Made by a program: the position numbers and the translations under genes. From assembly GCF_900105725.1 (NCBI RefSeq), contig NZ_FNLM01000034.1, positions 3,844,001-3,908,000 on the forward strand: a stretch of 64,000 bases of DNA, given 5' to 3'. The DNA is from Gordonia westfalica (GTDB taxonomy: Bacteria; Actinomycetota; Actinomycetes; Mycobacteriales; Mycobacteriaceae). Below are positions 60,779 to 64,000 of this stretch, piece after piece. The notes beneath the pieces are model-generated. The model was not told where the DNA came from. It did not search any database and was given only the letters and a program-made list of their open reading frames with translations. Each line of letters opens with the position of its first letter. Position 1 is the first letter of the stretch.

Positions 60779-61986
60779 GGCGTGGCCTGTGCGATCGATC
60801 CGAAGGCGCCGGCGTCGACGAGACCGCTGACGTCCTCTGCGCTGTAGCCGAGCAGTTCCATCACCTCGTCGAAGTTCTCGTTGCGGCGGGGAGCCCGACG
60901 ATACTCCGCGGGTTCGTTGCCGAAGCGCACCGGTGAGGTGACCTGACGGACCTCGCCCCACACCTCGTGGTCGGTGGTGGCGATGAGCCCGCGCGCCAGG
61001 GTGTGCTCCTCGGTCAGCGCCTGCTCGACGTCGTTGATGGGACCCGTCGGCACACCCGCCTCGGTCAGCAACGACACCCAGTGATCGACCGTCGACTCGG
61101 CGAATCGCTTCTCCAGCAACGGCAGCAGTTCGTCCTTGTGCTTGCCGCGGGCCGCGAAGTCGGTGAACCGCGGGTCGTCGAGCAGCTCGGCGAGGCCGAT
61201 GGCCTCGGCCAGCCGCACCCAGAACTTCTCCTTGGCACAGCCGACGACGAACCAGCCGTCGGAGGCCTCGAAGGCCTGGAACGGCACCAGCGAGGGATGC
61301 GCGGAGTTCTTCGTGCGGCCCGGACGGTAGCCGGCGTTGAGGTGCCAGGCGGCCGGGTAGGTGAGCATCGAGATGGCGGTGTCGTAGAGCGAGACGTCGC
61401 AGTCACCGCCGATCCCGTCTCGCCGGGCGGCGTGCAGACCCGCCATCAGGCTGAGCGCGGCGACATAGCCGCCACAGAAATCGACAAGGGAGAGACCGGA
61501 TTTGGTGGGCGGACCGTCGGGATCGCCGGTGAGGTCCATCCACCCGGCCAGGCCCTGCAGGATGTAGTCGTAACCGGGCTGCTTGGCCCGGGGACCGGTC
61601 ATGCCGAACCCGGTCAGACTGCAGCAGACGATGGCCGGGTTGAGGTGCTTGAGGTCGTCGTAGGTGATCTTGATCTTCGCCGGGACGTCGCCGCGCAGGT
61701 TCGAGTAGACCGCGTCGCTGGTGCGGACGAGATCTTCGAAGACCTTGCGTCCGCCGGGGGTTCCGAGGTCCAGCGACAGGCTGCGCTTGTTGCGGTTGAA
61801 GGTCTCGAAGAACAGCGAGTCCTCACCCTTGTTGTAGGGCGGAACGTAGCGCCCGACGTCGCCGCCGGAGGTCGGCTCCTCGATCTTGAGCACGTCGGCA
61901 CCGAGGTCGGCGAGGTGGACGCTGCCGAAGGGGCCGGCACCGTACTGCTCGACGGCGATGATCCGGACGTCCTCGAGCGGCCTCAT
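60775..61986 (-). CDS. Class III (CaiB/BaiF family) CoA-transferase
   Basis: 403 residues, ATGA-coupled to the MaoC gene upstream. Family pattern: MRPLEDVRIIAVEQYGAGPFGSVHLADLGADVLKIEEPTSGGD, FFETFNRNKRSLSLDLGTPGGRKVFEDLVRTSDAVYSNLRGDV, LTGFGMTGPRAKQPGYDYILQGLAGWMDLTGDPDGPPTKSGLSLVDFCGG and the later AGVPTGPINDVEQAL. These enzymes move CoA between carboxylic acids. Beside MaoC and CitE-like genes it probably activates a C5 dicarboxylic acid such as itaconate, mesaconate or citramalate using succinyl-CoA or acetyl-CoA; the acid is inferred. Confidence 0.9.
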   Translation of the reverse strand: MRPLEDVRIIAVEQYGAGPFGSVHLADLGADVLKIEEPTSGGDVGRYVPPYNKGEDSLFFETFNRNKRSLSLDLGTPGGRKVFEDLVRTSDAVYSNLRGDVPAKIKITYDDLKHLNPAIVCCSLTGFGMTGPRAKQPGYDYILQGLAGWMDLTGDPDGPPTKSGLSLVDFCGGYVAALSLMAGLHAARRDGIGGDCDVSLYDTAISMLTYPAAWHLNAGYRPGRTKNSAHPSLVPFQAFEASDGWFVVGCAKEKFWVRLAEAIGLAELLDDPRFTDFAARGKHKDELLPLLEKRFAESTVDHWVSLLTEAGVPTGPINDVEQALTEEHTLARGLIATTDHEVWGEVRQVTSPVRFGNEPAEYRRAPRRNENFDEVMELLGYSAEDVSGLVDAGAFGSIAQATP

Positions 61987-62540
61987 CGGGTGACCTCGGC
62001 GGATACCGGAGCCGTCAGCTCGGCCAGGGAAGGTCCTTTGACCTCGGGGAAGTAGTTCTGCCCGATGCCGCTCTCGCGGGTCGCGACCATCACCGAACGC
62101 TTCCACGAGATCACGACCTCGCCGTCCTGGTTGATGCCCCGAGTGGTCATCGACACGATGCCCGCGTAGGGCCGCGACTTGGACTGCCGCAGGTCGGTGC
62201 AGATGCTCTCGGCGTAGATCGTGTCGCCGACGTACACCGGATGCTGGAGCTTGACGTCGGTGAACTCCAGGTTGGCCACGGCGTTCTGACTCATGTCGAT
62301 CACCGACAGCCCGAGTACCAGCGCGATGGTCAGCCCCGAGTTCACGATCACCTTGCCGTCGGTGATGGGATTCGTCCGTGCGAGGTGCTCGTTGAAGTGG
62401 TTCTGGTTGGTGTTCATCGACAGGCAGGTGATCCATGCGTTGTCGGTGTCGGTGATCGTGCGGCCCATCGGGTGCTGATAGACGTCGCCCACGACGTAGT
62501 CCTCGAAGAAGCGTCCGAGTGTGGCGGGATGGGTGGTCAA
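61983..62540 (-). CDS. MaoC-family dehydratase (mesaconyl/itaconyl-CoA hydratase-like)
   Basis: 185 residues. I place the start at TTG 62540 because a strong GGAGGAGGACCA site precedes it by about seven bases; a longer frame to 62609 has no such site. MaoC hot-dog features: GRFFEDYVVGDVYQHPMGRTITDTDNAWITCLSMNTNQNHFNEHLA with the catalytic histidine region, and LEFTDVKLQHPVYVGDTIYAESI. The FFEDYVVGDVYQHPMGRT start is typical of mesaconyl-CoA hydratase-like members (compare Rv2499c). It is first in the leftward operon and divergent from the hydantoinase A gene. Confidence 0.85.
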   Translation of the reverse strand: MTTHPATLGRFFEDYVVGDVYQHPMGRTITDTDNAWITCLSMNTNQNHFNEHLARTNPITDGKVIVNSGLTIALVLGLSVIDMSQNAVANLEFTDVKLQHPVYVGDTIYAESICTDLRQSKSRPYAGIVSMTTRGINQDGEVVISWKRSVMVATRESGIGQNYFPEVKGPSLAELTAPVSAEVTR

Positions 62541-62799
62541 TGGTCCTCCTCCAAGGCTGCGGCGTCGTCGTCGAAAAGCACACGCCGTGATGTGGCCCAC
62601 CATAAACATCAGATCTTTAACCCGTCAAGGCGGTGATCCAGCCGTGTATAGCCTGAGAATCTGCTCAAGAGTTGCTCAAACCTCCGATGTATTGCATCAT
62701 TCTTCCGAGCGCAGCTATGGCTCAGATCACTCCCGTCACCGGATGGGGCGCACCGATCCGACGTCGGGGTGGCGGCACGAAAAGAGGAAGCGAGTTTCG
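62541..62799. promoter_or_regulatory. Divergent promoter region of the acyl-CoA operon and hydantoinase gene
   Basis: 259 bases without a gene. It is AT-richer than its neighbours (62600-62715) and holds two nearby direct copies of TGCTCAA (at about 62662-62680), a possible operator. No regulator gene for this pair is inside the window. Confidence 0.5.
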
Positions 62800-64000
62800 A
62801 TGAAGCGAATCGGCGTGGATGTGGGCGGTACGTTCACCGACCTGGTCCTGTGGGACGACGACGGGACGGTGACGGTGCACAAGACGCCGTCGACGAACCA
62901 CGATCCCTCGATCGGCACGATGGACGGGATCGAGGTGCTCGCCGAACGCGCGGGCATCGACGTCGCGGACATCGAGATGTTCTTCCACGGGACCACCGTG
63001 GCCACCAACATCGTGCTCGAGCACAACGGCAGCGACGTCGGCATGATCACCACCGACGGCTTCCGCGACCTCCTGCACATCGCGCGTAAGAAGCGCCCCC
63101 TGAACTACTCCAACTACCAGGATCTGCCCTGGCAGAAGTGGCAGCTGGTGCCGCGCCGCAACCGGCGGACCGTCGCCGAGCGGATCGACGCCGCCGGCAA
63201 CGTGCTGACCCCGCTCGACGAGGATGCCGTCCGCCGCGAGGTCGCTCTTCTCCGCGAACGCAAGGTCGAGGCGATCGCCGTCGCCTTCCTGCACGCCTAC
63301 CGCAACCCGACCCACGAGCAGCGGGTCCGCGAGATCATCGCCGAGGAGTACCCCGGCGTCTTCGTGTCGCTGTCCAGCGACGTCGCCAGCCAGTACCGCG
63401 AGTACGAGCGTTTCTCGACCACCGCCCTCAACGCCTTCGTCGGACCCAAGACCTCCCGGTACATCGAGAACCTGGCCGGCAAGGCCAAGGCCGCGCAGGT
63501 CGGCGAGGACGTCCACCTGATGACCTCGGCCGGCGGTCTGGTGACCTCGCGCAGCGCCGGCGAGGTCCCCGTCTCGCTGCTGACCAGCGGCGTCGTCGCC
63601 GGCCTGCTCGGCGGCTGCTTCATCGGCCGCGCCTCGGGATACCCGAGCGTCATCACCCTCGACGTGGGCGGCACCTCGGCCGACATCGGTGTCGCGCCCG
63701 ACGGCAAGCTGCGCATGAAGCATCTCCTCGACACCCGGATCGGCGACTACCACGCAATGGTCCCGATGGCCGAGGTCGACACCATCGGCGCCGGCGGCGG
63801 CTCGATCGCCAGCATCGACGAGGGCGGCATGTTCCGCGTCGGACCGCGCAGCGCAGGAGCCATGCCCGGGCCCGCCTGCTACAACCGCGGCGGCACCGAA
63901 CCCACCTCGACCGACGCCATGGTCGTCATGGGCTGGCTGGGCGCCGACAGCTTCCTGTCGGGAACCATGGAGGTCAAGCCGGAGCTCGCGACCGAGGCGG
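62800..64000 (+). CDS. Hydantoinase/oxoprolinase subunit A (HyuA-like), cut by window end
   Basis: The reading frame is open from ATG 62800 (AGAGGAAG upstream) to the last base: 400 codons of a protein usually ~680-700 long. The N-terminal Hydant_A_N domain has MKRIGVDVGGTFTDLVLWDDDG (phosphate-binding) and FFHGTTVATNIVLEHNGSDVGMITTDGFRDLLHIARKKRP. The second domain has TLDVGGTSADIGVAPDGK, IGDYHAMVPMAEVDTIGAGGGSIASID and GPACYNRGGTEPTSTDA. These ATP-dependent enzymes open hydantoin, oxoproline or related rings, or serve as acetone/acetophenone carboxylase subunits. A subunit B gene should follow outside the window. It is divergent from the acyl-CoA operon. Confidence 0.9.
   Translation, partial: MKRIGVDVGGTFTDLVLWDDDGTVTVHKTPSTNHDPSIGTMDGIEVLAERAGIDVADIEMFFHGTTVATNIVLEHNGSDVGMITTDGFRDLLHIARKKRPLNYSNYQDLPWQKWQLVPRRNRRTVAERIDAAGNVLTPLDEDAVRREVALLRERKVEAIAVAFLHAYRNPTHEQRVREIIAEEYPGVFVSLSSDVASQYREYERFSTTALNAFVGPKTSRYIENLAGKAKAAQVGEDVHLMTSAGGLVTSRSAGEVPVSLLTSGVVAGLLGGCFIGRASGYPSVITLDVGGTSADIGVAPDGKLRMKHLLDTRIGDYHAMVPMAEVDTIGAGGGSIASIDEGGMFRVGPRSAGAMPGPACYNRGGTEPTSTDAMVVMGWLGADSFLSGTMEVKPELATEA

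Noticed and set aside
57980..60847. 955-codon plus-strand frame across the acyl-CoA operon
   Set aside because: Antisense to four clear enzyme genes; low-complexity Arg/Gly/Asp sequence without motifs.
1..64000. Genomic island or prophage
   Set aside because: No integrase, transposase, tRNA attachment site or shift in base composition; all genes look native to a high-GC actinobacterium.

Overview
The window comes from a high-GC Gram-positive actinobacterium of the mycolic-acid group, most plausibly Gordonia or a close relative. The evidence is gene content: an iniR/iniB-iniA-iniC isoniazid-response locus, a mycothiol-dependent formaldehyde dehydrogenase (mscR) with its metallo-hydrolase partner, a ufaA1/rskA fatty-acid-modification locus laid out as in mycobacteria, an MPT83-like fasciclin lipoprotein, and dense G+C-ending codons. 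Genus is inference. I saw no rRNA, tRNA, transposase, prophage or CRISPR array.

Layout. 1-1404: tail of a NarL-type response regulator and its histidine kinase. 1561-2832: two small secreted proteins converging on a strong bidirectional terminator. 3069-14228: the Ini locus, with leftward iniR and a membrane-anchored Hsp70-like protein opposite rightward iniB (doubled in size), iniA and iniC. 14209-20783: a frameshifted membrane protein, a DUF779/aldehyde dehydrogenase pair with a GAF regulator, an AraC regulator opposite a DinB-like protein, and a membrane protein. 20822-26736: small membrane proteins, then FAD oxidoreductase - DUF1365 - ufaA1 - DUF1295 - rskA, preceded by a SigK-type promoter although sigK itself is missing. 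26829-31271: ATP-dependent DNA ligase, MHS transporter, frameshifted SulP transporter. 31406-34303: coiled-coil anchor protein, mscR and its hydrolase, Rho_N protein. 34587-40994: GAF-LuxR regulator opposite an acyl-CoA synthetase, FMN-binding protein, DinB protein, membrane sulfite-oxidase-like protein opposite the fasciclin lipoprotein. 41084-44966: a second molybdoenzyme and a Baeyer-Villiger-type monooxygenase. 45186-50694: a DUF6777-like anchor protein and two paralogous chaperone-like proteins around an orphan gene. 50698-57235: frameshifted reductase, phosphotriesterase-like lactonase, short-chain dehydrogenase, two lipoprotein hydrolases, and a secreted protein with a cysteine-peptidase-like triad. 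57333-62540: a tightly coupled leftward acyl-CoA operon (MaoC, CoA-transferase, MmgE/PrpD, acyl-CoA dehydrogenase, CitE-like lyase), divergent from a hydantoinase A gene cut by the window end.

How genes work together. Four sets look like functional units: the Ini envelope-stress locus (regulator, actin-fold ATPase, repeat protein, two dynamin-like GTPases); the ufaA1 lipid-modification operon co-transcribed with an anti-sigma factor; mscR plus hydrolase for formaldehyde detoxification; and the CoA-thioester operon, which has the three activities needed to degrade an itaconate- or mesaconate-like acid. Three genes (14209-14750, 29819-31271, 50698-51242) each carry one single-base indel in a short G/C run. 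Since each is otherwise intact, consensus errors are as likely as real mutations.
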